A DNA stretch of 64,000 nt. It comes from an uncultured Gammaproteobacteria bacterium (lineage in GTDB: Bacteria; Pseudomonadota; Gammaproteobacteria; Arenicellales; JAANXG01). Position numbers and translations under genes: made by a program. The stretch spans positions 62,001 to 126,000 of the forward strand of contig CAMYNL010000001.1 in the NCBI GenBank assembly GCA_947259705.1, given 5' to 3'. Below, in pieces: positions 40,789 to 50,340 of this stretch. The number at the start of each line of letters is the position of its first letter. Positions within the stretch are counted from its first letter, which is position 1. The notes under the pieces are model-generated. The model had not been told where the DNA came from. It ran no database searches and saw nothing but the letters and a program-made list of their open reading frames with translations.

Positions 40789-41994
40789 TTAACTCGAAAC
40801 CGGATTGACCCGCGCGGCGGCTTCGGCGGCCCGGTGCCGGGCCTCGCGCACGTCGTCCGCGCTGGCCAGCGCCACCCCCATGCGGCGCCGGACGAAGGCC
40901 TCAGGTTTGCCGAACAGCCGCAGGTCGGACTCAGGCACCTGCAGGGCATCGTCCACCCCGGTGAACACCACCCCGGCCGCGTCCGTCCCCCCGTAGATAA
41001 CGGCACTGGCCCCGGGTCGCCGCATCGCAACCGAAACCGGCAGCCCCAGTATGGCGCGGACGTGCAGCTCGAACTCGTTCTGCACCTGGCTGACCATGGT
41101 GACCATGCCCGTGTCGTGGGGACGCGGGCTCACTTCGCTGAACCACACTTCGTCGCCCTTGATGAACAACTCCACCCCGAAGATGCCCCGGCCGCCGATA
41201 TTGTCCGTCACCGCCGCGGCGATTGCCCGCGCCCGTTCCAGTGCAGGCGCGCTCATCGGCTGCGGCTGCCAGCTTTCCACGTAATCCCCACGCTCCTGTC
41301 GGTGCCCGATAGGGGCGCAGAAAGCGGTCGCGACATTGCCGCGGGGGCCCCTGGCGCGAACCGTGAGCAGGGTGATTTCGTAATCGAAGTCGACCTTCTC
41401 TTCGACGATAACGCGCCCACCCTTCACACGCCCCCCCTCCATGGCATAGTTCCAGGCTGGCTCCACGTCATCCGGGCCCGCCAGCGCCGACTGTCCTTTC
41501 CCCGATGACGACATCACAGGCTTGACCAGACAAGGAAATCCGATGCCCACATCGATAGCGGCACGCAATGCTTCCAGGCTGTCGGCAAACGCATAACGGG
41601 ACGTCGGCAGGCCAAGCTCTTCCGAGGCCAGGCGGCGGATGCCTTCGCGATTCATGGTAAGCTGGACTGCACGGGCGTTGGGAATCACCTCGGCGATCCC
41701 CTGCTCCTCGATCTCTGCCAGCGTGTCGGTGGCAATTGCCTCTATTTCCGGCACCACCAACGCCGGCTTTTCGCGCTCCACGAGGCCGAGAACCGCCGCG
41801 CCGTGGGTCATGTCGATCGCGTACCAGCGATGGGCCACCTGGTGACCGGGCGCATGCTCATAGCGATCCACGGCGATTACCTCGACGCCCAGCCGCTGCA
41901 AGGCAATGATGACCTCCTTGCCAAGTTCCCCGCTGCCCAGCAGCATTACGCGGGTGGCCCCGGGGCTCAACGGGGTGCCGATGCGCACGCTCAT
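40789..41994 (-). CDS. purT: Formate-dependent GAR transformylase
   Basis: It makes formyl-glycinamide ribonucleotide from GAR, formate and ATP in purine synthesis. The 401 residues form an ATP-grasp fold. Visible are the N-terminal [35 protein letters not shown]-like [30 protein letters not shown] (ATP loop) and [19 protein letters not shown] 41994 overlaps the stop of the upstream 279-residue gene (ATGA), so the pair is coupled. Confidence 0.96.
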   Translation of the reverse strand: MSVRIGTPLSPGATRVMLLGSGELGKEVIIALQRLGVEVIAVDRYEHAPGHQVAHRWYAIDMTHGAAVLGLVEREKPALVVPEIEAIATDTLAEIEEQGIAEVIPNARAVQLTMNREGIRRLASEELGLPTSRYAFADSLEALRAAIDVGIGFPCLVKPVMSSSGKGQSALAGPDDVEPAWNYAMEGGRVKGGRVIVEEKVDFDYEITLLTVRARGPRGNVATAFCAPIGHRQERGDYVESWQPQPMSAPALERARAIAAAVTDNIGGRGIFGVELFIKGDEVWFSEVSPRPHDTGMVTMVSQVQNEFELHVRAILGLPVSVAMRRPGASAVIYGGTDAAGVVFTGVDDALQVPESDLRLFGKPEAFVRRRMGVALASADDVREARHRAAEAAARVNPVSS

Positions 41995-42830
41995 GCCGTC
42001 AGTGCGCAATTGAGCCGATGCTGACGGCTGTATTGGAACAATACCCGATCGCGATCGCCCACGAACTCGTCCTGTAACTGATCGTACGCCTCTCCGGCCC
42101 AGGCCCGGTCGCCGAAAAAATCGATGATTCCTTCTGCCCAGGTAAGCCGATTGCGGCTGCCCGTAAGACGGGCCCCGGCATCGCCATAGAAGCTTCGGAG
42201 TTGATCGGTGGGCAATGCGTAACGGCGCAGGCGTTCCATGATCTGCATCAGGGTCGCTGCATCGAGCGGCTCTTGCACCAGGGTCTTCGCCTTTTCCAGC
42301 AGGCGTGTTGTCCACTCCACGTCGCCCAAATCCGCCCATACCGCCGCCGCCAGTATCACCGTGGCGGAAAATTCGCCGTCCAGTCGCTCCGCGTGTTCGC
42401 GGTAGATCCTGCTGGCGATCTCGCGGCCGAGCTCAGCGTCGGAGAGGGCGTGCGCAGCGTCGGCCGCCACGCTTTGCAGGCAGGAATAATACTCGCAGCG
42501 CCCGGCGCACTCGCTGTACAAGCGTAACAGCCACTCGCGGGCGTGCAGGTTGCGGTCCACCGCCGCGTATTCGCCCCCTTCGAAGCAGGCCTCCTCCGCC
42601 TGGTCCAGCCACTCGCGGGCGTAAGCAGAGTCGCCGAGCCCTTGTGGGTGGCCCTGCGCGGTGGCGACATAGTCAGCCGGGAACTGGCACTGCATCTCAG
42701 CCTGGGTCAACAGGTCCCTCGCGTAGACCGGGTCAGCGGGCTCCGCGACTGCTTCGTCGACCAACCGTAGGTAGTCTTCGACGCTTGCGCATTCGCTCTC
42801 GCGCTGCTCTAGGTCAGACTTTCTCGCCAT
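41991..42830 (-). CDS. Unknown helical-repeat protein coupled to purT
   Basis: The 279-residue product begins [20 protein letters not shown] and has repeated units around the pattern [21 protein letters not shown] and [12 protein letters not shown], suggesting an alpha-solenoid (TPR- or Sel1-like). There are several cysteines (CEYYSC). No signal peptide or membrane segment is visible. I do not recognise the family. The start at ATG 42830 was chosen because the frame upstream of it is unlike the rest. It is translationally coupled to purT and divergent from srkA. Confidence 0.68.
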   Translation of the reverse strand: MARKSDLEQRESECASVEDYLRLVDEAVAEPADPVYARDLLTQAEMQCQFPADYVATAQGHPQGLGDSAYAREWLDQAEEACFEGGEYAAVDRNLHAREWLLRLYSECAGRCEYYSCLQSVAADAAHALSDAELGREIASRIYREHAERLDGEFSATVILAAAVWADLGDVEWTTRLLEKAKTLVQEPLDAATLMQIMERLRRYALPTDQLRSFYGDAGARLTGSRNRLTWAEGIIDFFGDRAWAGEAYDQLQDEFVGDRDRVLFQYSRQHRLNCALTA

Positions 42831-42870
42831 CTTGTGTACCTGTCCGGGTAGTTGCCAGTGAGAGCGGGCA

Positions 42871-42876
42871 ATCATA
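42871..42876 (-). promoter_or_regulatory. Possible -10 element for the unknown gene-purT operon
   Basis: On the minus strand TATGAT is followed by a GC-rich stretch, about 40 bases before the ATG. A TACAAA lies 18 bases upstream as a weak -35. Confidence 0.35.
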
Positions 42877-42944
42877 GCGTATGCACTTCGCGGGTTTGTA
42901 ATCGAACGCTACAAATTATGCTTGGGTTGCGTTAAGTTGCTTTG

Positions 42945-43943
42945 ATGAAACGCGATAGCGCAACCCTGGCCTACCAGCAGCTGCAGCCGGAAAACATACT
43001 CACAGCGGTGGAGAGCGTGGGCTTCCGCTGCGACGGCTGCCTGCTGGCCCTGAACAGCTATGAAAACCGCGTCTACCAGGTCGGGCTGGAGGACGCGACG
43101 CCCCTTATCGCCAAGTTCTACCGACCACACCGGTGGAAGGACGCGGCGATACAGGAAGAACACGACTTTGCTCATGAGCTGGCGGCCAACGAGATTCCCG
43201 TCATAGCGCCCTGCCGGGACTCGACCGGGGCTACGCTTCACCACCATCACAGATTTCGTTTTGCTGTTTTCCCTCGTTGCGGCGGCCGCGCCCCCGAGCT
43301 CGACAACACTGATCACTTGCTGCAGCTGGGACGGTTCTCGGGGCGGTTGCATGCGGTGGGCGGTAGCCGCCGGTTCGAGTACCGGCCCGAAATCACCATC
43401 GAGAATTTTGGTGAGAACTCCGTCCGTTACTTGCTGGAAGGGGACTTCATCCCCCCTGACCTGACCGTCGCCTACCAAACGCTCGCCGTTGATCTCCTGC
43501 AGCGAGTGAGGACCTGTTTTGAACGCGCTGGTGAATACCGTCACATTCGCCTACATGGCGACTGTCATGCCGGTAACGTGTTATGGACCGACGACGGCCC
43601 CCACATAGTCGACCTGGACGACGCCCGTTCCGGTCCGGCGGTACAGGATCTATGGATGTTCCTGTCCGGACCGCCTCATGAACAGACCGGTCAGCTGCAC
43701 CATCTACTGGACGGGTATACCCAATTCTGCGACTTCGACGCGCGGCAATTGCACCTGGTGGAGGCCCTCCGCACGCTCCGGCTGATGCATTATTATGCCT
43801 GGCTGGCGCGGCGCTGGGGCGATCCAGCCTTCCCCCGGGCTTTCCCCTGGTTCAATACACAGCGTTGCTGGGAAGACCACGTCCTGTCACTGCGGGAGCA
43901 GGCGGCATTGATGGATGAGCAGCCGCTGCAATGGCAGACCTGA
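42945..43943 (+). CDS. srkA: Stress response kinase A (YihE/SrkA)
   Basis: The 332-residue protein belongs to the aminoglycoside-phosphotransferase-like kinases and is thought to phosphorylate proteins and protect against stress-induced death. Family marks are SYENRVYQVGLED near the N-terminus, LIAKFYRPHRW, the catalytic loop RLHGDCHAGNVLW and the metal motif IVDLDDARSGPAVQDLWMFL. A TTG three bases upstream is also in frame, but the ATG fits E. coli. No strong ribosome site is visible. Confidence 0.92.
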   Translation: MKRDSATLAYQQLQPENILTAVESVGFRCDGCLLALNSYENRVYQVGLEDATPLIAKFYRPHRWKDAAIQEEHDFAHELAANEIPVIAPCRDSTGATLHHHHRFRFAVFPRCGGRAPELDNTDHLLQLGRFSGRLHAVGGSRRFEYRPEITIENFGENSVRYLLEGDFIPPDLTVAYQTLAVDLLQRVRTCFERAGEYRHIRLHGDCHAGNVLWTDDGPHIVDLDDARSGPAVQDLWMFLSGPPHEQTGQLHHLLDGYTQFCDFDARQLHLVEALRTLRLMHYYAWLARRWGDPAFPRAFPWFNTQRCWEDHVLSLREQAALMDEQPLQWQT

Positions 43944-43996
43944 TTCCGGTGTTGCAAAAAATTAACCCAGATCAAACAGCCTTGGCACTGGGGCGC

Positions 43997-44002
43997 TAGA
44001 AT
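43997..44002 (+). promoter_or_regulatory. -10 element giving a leaderless PAS-exonuclease transcript
   Basis: TAGAAT followed by CCGGCC is six bases before the ATG at 44009, so transcription would begin at or next to the start codon. The -35 region is weak. The same layout is seen before the PHP gene at 14756. Confidence 0.35.
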
Positions 44003-44008
44003 CCGGCC

Positions 44009-45466
44009 ATGAACAGAGCGCCTCTATTCATGGCGGCAGCTATCAGCGTGCTGTTGCTGACGCTGCTGGCAATCAATGCCTGGCTGCTGCTCGCGACCAA
44101 CGCCCCCCGGCCATGGCTGGTGTTGCTCTTGGTTCTGGAGTCCCTCGCCGTTTTGGCGCTCCTCTGGCTGGTCTACGCAATCCTGGAACTGCGTGTGTTC
44201 CGCCCCCTCAAGATGCTGAGCGACCATTTTCGCATTCTCGCCCACGTGGATTCCAACCATCGCCTGGCGCTCCCCGCAAGGCACTTTCTCGGCGATCTGC
44301 CTGATCATGCGGAGGGCCTCGGTGAGTCACTTGCCCGTGTGCGCAACGAAACGGCGCGCGCCATGGACTCCGCAGCGGAACGTATCGACCGGCGCAAAGC
44401 GCGGCTGGAGGCAATCCTGCGGGATCTGACCGAAGGTGTCATCGTTTGCTCGCTGGATCATCGCATCGTGCTGTTCAACCAGGCCGCCGCATCGCTGCTG
44501 CAGAGTTCCGGGCCGCTGGGACTGCACCGTCCGATATCCGCCTTGTTCCACCGTGACGAGGTACAGGAGCACTTGTCCGATATGCTGGATCAGCACCACC
44601 GGCAGCGTGGCAGCGCGAGGATCGGTGAATTCGAGTGCCGGCTGGCGGGTGACGAGACCGCCCGGGTGGGTGTGCGAATGAATCTGATCATCGATCCCGA
44701 TCAGAGTTGTTCCGGCTATGTCCTGTCCCTGTCGGGCAAGGGGATGCTCAAACTGCAGACAGTCTCTGAAGACGGCGCCAGCTTGCTCGGTGACCGGCCC
44801 GAGTTCTACGATTTTTCCCTGTTCGACCGCGAGACGGCCACCGAATTGCTGGACCGCCGACTGTCGGAACTGGATTATGTCGTGTTTGATACCGAGACCA
44901 CTGGACTGAACCCCTCAGGGGGTGACGAGATCGTTCAAATTTCAGGGGTCCGGGTCATAAACGGGCGGGTGCTGGACGGGGAGCATTTCGACCTCCTGGT
45001 CAACCCGGGCTGCAGCATTCCCAAGGCTTCCATCAGGTTTCACGGGATTACTGACGACATGGTGCGGGACGCGCCGTCCATCTGCAAAGCGTTGACGAAG
45101 TTCCAACGTTTCTGCGACAACTCGGTTCTGGTCGCCCACAATGCGGCCTTCGACATGAAGTTTCTCAAGATGAAGGAAGCCGTTTGCGGCGTACGATTTA
45201 ACAACCCGGTGCTTGACACATTGTTGCTCTCTTTCGTGCTGCAACCCAACCACACGGCACATACGCTGGACGCCATCGCCGCCCGCTTTGGTGTTGAAAT
45301 CCCGCCGGCCCTTCGCCACACGGCCCTCGGCGATTCCCAGGCGACCGCCCAAGTCTTCGTCAAGATGCTGGAGGCGCTGCCGCAACAGGGCCATGGCTTG
45401 CTGCGCTCTGCAATGGAAGCCTGCAACGACGTCTTTGAGATCCGCAAACTCCAGGAAAATTTCTAG
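44009..45466 (+). CDS. Membrane-anchored PAS domain fused to a DEDDh 3'-5' exonuclease
   Basis: The 485-residue protein has two N-terminal helices (about 7-29 and 36-62), a HAMP/coiled-coil-like linker, a PAS-like domain (about 130-240: AILRDLTEGVIVCSLDHRIVLFNQAAASLL), and a C-terminal exonuclease of the DnaQ/PolC-epsilon type. The exonuclease shows all expected acidic residues: Asp294 and Glu296 in FDTETTGL, Asp in AHNAAFDMKFL, and the HTALGDSQATAQVF motif with catalytic His and Asp. A nuclease tied to the membrane and to a sensory domain is unusual. It converges on a CBS-DUF294 gene, a pairing I recall from other proteobacteria. The substrate and signal are unknown. Confidence 0.9.
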   Translation: MNRAPLFMAAAISVLLLTLLAINAWLLLATNAPRPWLVLLLVLESLAVLALLWLVYAILELRVFRPLKMLSDHFRILAHVDSNHRLALPARHFLGDLPDHAEGLGESLARVRNETARAMDSAAERIDRRKARLEAILRDLTEGVIVCSLDHRIVLFNQAAASLLQSSGPLGLHRPISALFHRDEVQEHLSDMLDQHHRQRGSARIGEFECRLAGDETARVGVRMNLIIDPDQSCSGYVLSLSGKGMLKLQTVSEDGASLLGDRPEFYDFSLFDRETATELLDRRLSELDYVVFDTETTGLNPSGGDEIVQISGVRVINGRVLDGEHFDLLVNPGCSIPKASIRFHGITDDMVRDAPSICKALTKFQRFCDNSVLVAHNAAFDMKFLKMKEAVCGVRFNNPVLDTLLLSFVLQPNHTAHTLDAIAARFGVEIPPALRHTALGDSQATAQVFVKMLEALPQQGHGLLRSAMEACNDVFEIRKLQENF

Positions 45467-45519
45467 CGCCGCCTTCCTCGACCGCGCGGGGATGCAAATA
45501 CCCACCGCGGTGTAGTCGC

Positions 45520-46977
45520 TTAAAACAGGTCCCCGGTGAGTTCCGTGCGTAATCTTCGGCGAAACTCCTTGATGGCCTTTAAGCTGACTATCAGTATATC
45601 GCGCTCACGCTTTGACAGGTCTTCGAGGGGGACGTGATTGCCGACTTTCTGGTCTGCTTGGTAGTCACGAAGCTGCTGCCGCAGAAGCAAGTTCGTGATA
45701 TGCCGGAACGCTCCCTTGAGGTAGTCCTGCTCGTCGTTTGTAAGCACCCCCTGCTGATGCAGTGCATCGATCCTCGCCCGGGTGGAGGTAGCCGGTATGC
45801 CGTGGGCCAGGGCGGCGATGCGTGTGGCTCCCACCAGCGGTAGTGTGCCCGTCAATTTCAGATTCAACTTCCCTTTGTTCGGCCCCTCAAGCTTGTCTGT
45901 CAACAGCCGGTTGAACGGACCCAGCGCCACTTCATGCTCGGCATCGAGCTTGTACATTTCCCGCAGGAAAAAGGGCTTGCGCGCGGTGACGGTGACGTGT
46001 TCACGAAGTTGCGACGTCAACGCGCCCTCACCGTGCACGCATGTGAAATCGAAGAAGATGTCGGCCAGGCGCAACACCATTCCTGATCCTTTGCTCACCC
46101 AGCGCGTCGTTTGTTCCCGCCACTGGGAAATGCTCTTTCGCCACAATGGGTTGGTTGCCATGACAAAACCATTGCAATAGGGGAACCCCACCTCGTTGAG
46201 CGCGTCACTCATACGAGTCGCGAGTTCGATGAACCATGCGTCCACCTGCTGATGATCAGCGTCAGGATAGTCTTCGATGATGAATCCGTTGTCTTGGTCA
46301 GGGTAGAGATAACTTTCGCCCCGACCGCCTGAACCCATCACCACCACGTCGAACCGTAACGGACCATCACCGTAGCCATCATGTTTCATGTCCCGCATGC
46401 ACAGGTCCACGATGCGGCGGTAAAGGTCGTTGTTGATGCTGGTAATCAACGTCTGGACCTCCGGGGCGGGCGCTCTGTCGGCGAACAACTGGGTGGCGAC
46501 CTCGACCTGGGCGGCCTTCGTCTTATGCATACCGGCCAAGGTGCGCGAGTGAGTCAGTAGCTCGATCTGCTCGACCATCCTCGCCGCGGCAACGGCCAGG
46601 GCATCGTGTTGCTGGAGAATGCCGACGGCACGGTGTTCGCGATCCACGACCGGCATGTGCCGCAACGCGCAACGCCGCATCTCGGCGATGGCATGGTAAA
46701 GATAGTCATCGGCGCGCACCCAGCGCAGGGGTGCCGTCATGACATCCGTGGCTAGTTGGTCTGGAGGACCCTGGAAAGTGATCCGCCGGCATACATCCTG
46801 TTCCGTGACGATCCCTACCGGCCTGCTGTCGCGATCGACCACCAGAACGCTGTTGGCACGCAGATCCCGCATGCGTCGAACGACCTCGCCGCAAGTGGCT
46901 GATTCAGAAACGACAACGGGAGGCGGCCCCATATAATCTTGCACCAGTTTGGTAAATACGGCGGTCTGGGAGAGCAT
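45520..46977 (-). CDS. CBS-pair plus DUF294 nucleotidyltransferase-like protein
   Basis: The 485-residue protein begins MLSQTAVFTKLVQDYMGPPP and has two CBS domains (about 12-130: PVGIVTEQDVCRR, MPVVDREHRAVGIL) that usually bind adenine nucleotides. The DUF294 putative nucleotidyltransferase follows, with VVMGSGGRGESYLYPDQDNGF (a GSxxR plus DxD-type active site), and then the DUF294 C-terminal helical domain. It has no membrane segment. It resembles signal-transduction proteins found beside acetate permeases and exonucleases. ATG 46977 was chosen; upstream codons lack family features. The convergent partner is the PAS-exonuclease gene. Confidence 0.92.
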   Translation of the reverse strand: MLSQTAVFTKLVQDYMGPPPVVVSESATCGEVVRRMRDLRANSVLVVDRDSRPVGIVTEQDVCRRITFQGPPDQLATDVMTAPLRWVRADDYLYHAIAEMRRCALRHMPVVDREHRAVGILQQHDALAVAAARMVEQIELLTHSRTLAGMHKTKAAQVEVATQLFADRAPAPEVQTLITSINNDLYRRIVDLCMRDMKHDGYGDGPLRFDVVVMGSGGRGESYLYPDQDNGFIIEDYPDADHQQVDAWFIELATRMSDALNEVGFPYCNGFVMATNPLWRKSISQWREQTTRWVSKGSGMVLRLADIFFDFTCVHGEGALTSQLREHVTVTARKPFFLREMYKLDAEHEVALGPFNRLLTDKLEGPNKGKLNLKLTGTLPLVGATRIAALAHGIPATSTRARIDALHQQGVLTNDEQDYLKGAFRHITNLLLRQQLRDYQADQKVGNHVPLEDLSKRERDILIVSLKAIKEFRRRLRTELTGDLF

Positions 46978-47331
46978 AAATCGTCCGTTGTCTATTTGTG
47001 CCTTGGTTTCGTAATGCCGGCCGGAACGCGAAGTGCCCGCACCATTCCACGGATTGCTCCGCAAGGATACCTTGATGATAGACCGGCTTTATGGAATTGA
47101 CGAGACTGCGCCGGCCCATGCAATGTGGCGCGGCCGACTATACACAATCTGGAGCTGCCAGAGCGAGGTCGTCTCGGCTCGACAATACGCACGTCGACGT
47201 CCGATCAGATTCGAGGCCATCGCCATGACATGACTGACATAACGGCGCGGGCAAGACACTATCTCTTTACCGGACTTCGTCGCTGTGATATTCGTCGGGG
47301 CCCGAAGTGACCGAATTGGGATATCCGGCTC
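46978..47331. other. Divergent gap between DUF294 and rhomboid genes
   Basis: About 350 bases. Short frames in it show no family resemblance. It should hold promoters for both neighbours, but no clear -35/-10 pair stands out. Confidence 0.4.
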
Positions 47332-47916
47332 ATGAGCAATCCAGTGCGACAGCTTCCTTCACTCACTCTGGCGCTTGTTGGAGCTTGTGTGCTTATCGCC
47401 CTGGGGTCCGGCTTCGGATCCAACATTGATGCATTGCGACCCTTGCTGATCAGCAACTACCGTGGTGCCGGCCTGCCAGAAATTGCTGCAGGGGAAGTAT
47501 GGCGTCTGCTGACTCCGATCTTTCTGCACTTTGGCGTACTGCACATTACTTTCAACATGATCTGGCTATGGCAGTTGGGGGGGGCGCTGGAACAGCGTCA
47601 GGGCTGGGCGGTTCTGCTTGTCCTTGTCGTTACCATCGGCGTGATCTCCAATCTCGCGCAGTATTACTATGGCGGCCCCGCTTTTGGCGGTATGTCCGGA
47701 GTTGTCTACGGCTTACTTGGGTATTTCTGGATTCAGGGCAGGTTCAATCCGCGCTTCGGGATGGCCCTGCACAAACCCGTCGTCATAATGATGCTTATTT
47801 GGTTCGTGGTGTGTTGGCTTGGCCTGGTCGGCCCGATCGCCAATATGGCACATACCGCGGGTCTGGCACTGGGTATCGTGGTGGGCTTGTTGTTCGCGAT
47901 GGCAGGTCGACCGTAG
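47332..47916 (+). CDS. Rhomboid family intramembrane serine protease
   Basis: The 194-residue membrane protein has six or so helices and the catalytic pair Ser122 in GGMSGVVYGLLG and His174 in NMAHTAGLALG. HFGVLHITFNMIWLW supplies the His-x-x-x-Asn of rhomboids, and the W-rich EVWRLLTPIFLH is also typical. It cleaves single-pass membrane proteins within the lipid bilayer; the target is unknown. It is the first plus-strand gene after a 350-base divergent gap from the DUF294 gene. Confidence 0.94.
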   Translation: MSNPVRQLPSLTLALVGACVLIALGSGFGSNIDALRPLLISNYRGAGLPEIAAGEVWRLLTPIFLHFGVLHITFNMIWLWQLGGALEQRQGWAVLLVLVVTIGVISNLAQYYYGGPAFGGMSGVVYGLLGYFWIQGRFNPRFGMALHKPVVIMMLIWFVVCWLGLVGPIANMAHTAGLALGIVVGLLFAMAGRP

Positions 47917-47993
47917 TCCCGCGGTATGGATTGCCCGAAGCCGCCTGCATCACGGCGGACCTGGGTCCGCCGTGACATCGCCGGTTACCGAGA

Positions 47994-48473
47994 CTATTTC
48001 GTTTTACTGACCTTGTTCGCAAATCGCTCAATCAATTCCTTTTGTGCGGCCATCACCTGATCCATGTGTTCCTGCATGGCATTGGTGAATTCAGAGCCGT
48101 AGGTCTGCCAGGCTTCACCCATCTTTGAGGCGTCCGCGTTCTTGAGCCCAGTCACCCAGTTGTCCCAGAGCTTACGCTGCATACGTGACCAGCTTTCCAT
48201 CACCTCCTGTGCTTGTTTGGCCTGGTCCTTTACGTCGTCGGGCACATCGGCCATCTTATCGGTTCCGCTACGCCACATCTCCATCATCTGGGCCTGGGCG
48301 TCCCATGCACTGTCTATGGCGCGCTCCCACGTCTCCAGGGCCCGGGTCCACATCTCGTTAGGTGGAATCGCCTGCGGGCCGCTCTGGAAGGAACTTTGCC
48401 ATGTCTCCCAGATCTTTCCCTGGGCCTCGGTCCAAGACCGAATAAACTCCTGTGATTGGTTCTGCCAGTTCAT
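47994..48473 (-). CDS. Phasin-like helical protein
   Basis: The 159-residue product is amphipathic, helical, and rich in Gln, Trp and Met, with a W-containing N-terminal repeat (NQSQEFIRSWTEAQGKIWET and WQSSF) followed by long helices. This composition matches phasins or the PhaE-like subunits of polyhydroxyalkanoate synthase (resemblance only). No pha gene lies in the window, so the granule connection is inference. It is divergent from mlaA across about 150 bases. Confidence 0.55.
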   Translation of the reverse strand: MNWQNQSQEFIRSWTEAQGKIWETWQSSFQSGPQAIPPNEMWTRALETWERAIDSAWDAQAQMMEMWRSGTDKMADVPDDVKDQAKQAQEVMESWSRMQRKLWDNWVTGLKNADASKMGEAWQTYGSEFTNAMQEHMDQVMAAQKELIERFANKVSKTK

Positions 48474-48579
48474 TGCCGAACTCCGTCTCTGTGTTGAGGT
48501 GGGGACAACTTACAACATCGCCGGCGGGCTTTCAAAATTTAAGTTTACGACCACGAAGACCCCCGGGCATGGATTCGGT

Positions 48580-48585
48580 TACAAT
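48580..48585 (+). promoter_or_regulatory. Possible -10 element for mlaA
   Basis: TACAAT followed by CGCGCCGC lies about 37 bases before the mlaA ATG. The -35 is weak. It would also drive the pip-apaH-apaG run. Confidence 0.4.
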
Positions 48586-48621
48586 CGCGCCGCAGAAGTG
48601 ACGTCACTCGGATAGCCAGCG

Positions 48622-49365
48622 ATGCGTTCAAACTCTTTCAAGACGCGACAAACCATGGGGATGGTATTTCTGGCCATCCTCCTTACCGGGTGCGCCACGG
48701 CAAAGCAGGAGCCGACGGTTAATGAAGAGATTGCAGCCGAGGAGTACGACCCCTGGGAGCGTTACAACAGGGCGGTTTTCGAGTTCAACAACAAGGTCGA
48801 CCGGAACCTCCTCAAGCCGGTGGCGAAGGGCTACAGGCGGGCACTGCCCGGAACGGTTCGGCTGAGCGTCGGTAATTTCTTCAGAAATCTGTTCGAGCCG
48901 ACTACGGTAATCAACGACCTGCTGCAGGGGAAGGTGAAGCAGGCGGCCGCCGATACGGGCCGCTTCCTAATCAACAGTACTGTCGGGATACTCGGCCTCT
49001 TCGATGTCGCAACGACCTGGGGCATAGAGCGCCATCAGGAGGATTTTGGCCAGACATTGGCGGTCTGGGGCATCAACCCGGGGCCGTATGTCGTGTTGCC
49101 GTTTCTTGGCCCCAGCAACATCAGGGATGGCGTGGGGTTGATTCCGTATTATTTCTACACCGATCCGAGAATCATTGTCGATGACCTGGGAGCGACCATC
49201 GCGCTGATCGGAATCGACGTGGTCGACAATCGCGCACAACTTTTGAGTGCTACTCGAATCCTCGAAATGCAGCTGGATCCTTACGCATTCACGCGTGAGG
49301 GATATCGCCAGCGCCGACTCAATCTGATCTTTGATGGTAACCCGCCGCTGGAGTTTGAACCGTAG
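48622..49365 (+). CDS. mlaA: MlaA (VacJ) outer-membrane lipoprotein
   Basis: It removes phospholipids from the outer leaflet of the outer membrane and passes them to the Mla pathway. The 247-residue protein has a lipoprotein signal with Cys24 (LLTGCA), then the family motif YDPWERYNRAVFEFNNKVDR. Further MlaA hallmarks are NFFRNLFEPTTVINDLLQGK, DFGQTLAVWGI and GPYVVLPFLGPSNIRDGVG. The Mla transporter genes are not in this window. It is followed closely by pip on the same strand. Confidence 0.96.
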   Translation: MRSNSFKTRQTMGMVFLAILLTGCATAKQEPTVNEEIAAEEYDPWERYNRAVFEFNNKVDRNLLKPVAKGYRRALPGTVRLSVGNFFRNLFEPTTVINDLLQGKVKQAAADTGRFLINSTVGILGLFDVATTWGIERHQEDFGQTLAVWGINPGPYVVLPFLGPSNIRDGVGLIPYYFYTDPRIIVDDLGATIALIGIDVVDNRAQLLSATRILEMQLDPYAFTREGYRQRRLNLIFDGNPPLEFEP

Positions 49366-49377
49366 ATCCCGCTGCCG

Positions 49378-50340
49378 ATGTACAAACTTTACCCTGAGAT
49401 CAAGCCCAACCGGGCGTTCTCCCTGACCACCGACCCGCCACACAGTATTTACGTGGAGGAATGCGGGAACGAAACGGGTTTGCCTGTGGTATTCCTGCAC
49501 GGCGGGCCAGGCGCTGGGTGCGAGCCCTACCATCGGCGGTTTTTTGACCCCGAAATCTATCGCGTGGTGCTGTTCGATCAGCGGGGAGCCGGCCGGTCCA
49601 CGCCCCATGCCTCTCTGGAGCAGAATACAACCCAGGGCCTGATCAGGGACGTGGAGAAGATCCGCGACCATCTGCGCATCGACCAGTGGGTGGTGTTCGG
49701 TGGGTCATGGGGCTCAGCGCTGGGCCTGGCCTATGCGGAGTGTCATCCGGACCGGGTCCTCGGATTGATACTGCGAGGTATCTTTCTATGCAGGCGACAC
49801 GAGATCGACTGGTTCTACCAGCGCGGGGCCAGCCGCATATTTCCTGACTACTGGCAAGACTTCGTGTCAATGATCCCCGAAGCCGAGCGTGATCACATGG
49901 TCAGGGCGTATCATAAACGCCTCACCGGCGACGATGAAATCGCGCGCATGGCGGCGGCGAAGGCTTGGTCCCTGTGGGAGGGCCGATGTGCGACGCTCAG
50001 ACCCAGTCGTGACACGCGGCGATTCTTTGCCGACCCGCACGTGGCACTGAGTCTGGCTCGAATCGAATCGCATTATTTCATCAATGACAGCTTCCTGTCG
50101 CCCAATCAACTGTTACGTGATACCTACCGGCTGGCGAATTTGCCGGGGATCATCGTTCACGGGCGGTACGATGTGATCTGTCCGCTGGAGAACGCACTGG
50201 AGTTGCACAATGCCTGGCCGCAGTCCGAGATTGTGATTGTGCCTGATGCGGGCCACGCCGCGTCCGAGCCCGGGATAACCGAAGCACTGGTCAAATCGAC
50301 ACAGGAGTTAGCACACCATCTCACGCGCGGCCGCATCTAG
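49378..50340 (+). CDS. pip: Proline iminopeptidase
   Basis: The 320-residue alpha/beta hydrolase removes N-terminal proline from peptides. Family marks are HGGPGAGCEPYHRRFFDP, VLFDQRGAGRSTPHA, the nucleophile Ser110 in GGSWGSALGLAYAECHP, the Asp in HGRYDVICP and the His in PDAGHAASEPG. The stop codon abuts the apaH ATG with no gap, so the genes are surely cotranscribed. The family's typical N-terminus LYPEIKPN follows the ATG directly. Confidence 0.95.
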   Translation: MYKLYPEIKPNRAFSLTTDPPHSIYVEECGNETGLPVVFLHGGPGAGCEPYHRRFFDPEIYRVVLFDQRGAGRSTPHASLEQNTTQGLIRDVEKIRDHLRIDQWVVFGGSWGSALGLAYAECHPDRVLGLILRGIFLCRRHEIDWFYQRGASRIFPDYWQDFVSMIPEAERDHMVRAYHKRLTGDDEIARMAAAKAWSLWEGRCATLRPSRDTRRFFADPHVALSLARIESHYFINDSFLSPNQLLRDTYRLANLPGIIVHGRYDVICPLENALELHNAWPQSEIVIVPDAGHAASEPGITEALVKSTQELAHHLTRGRI

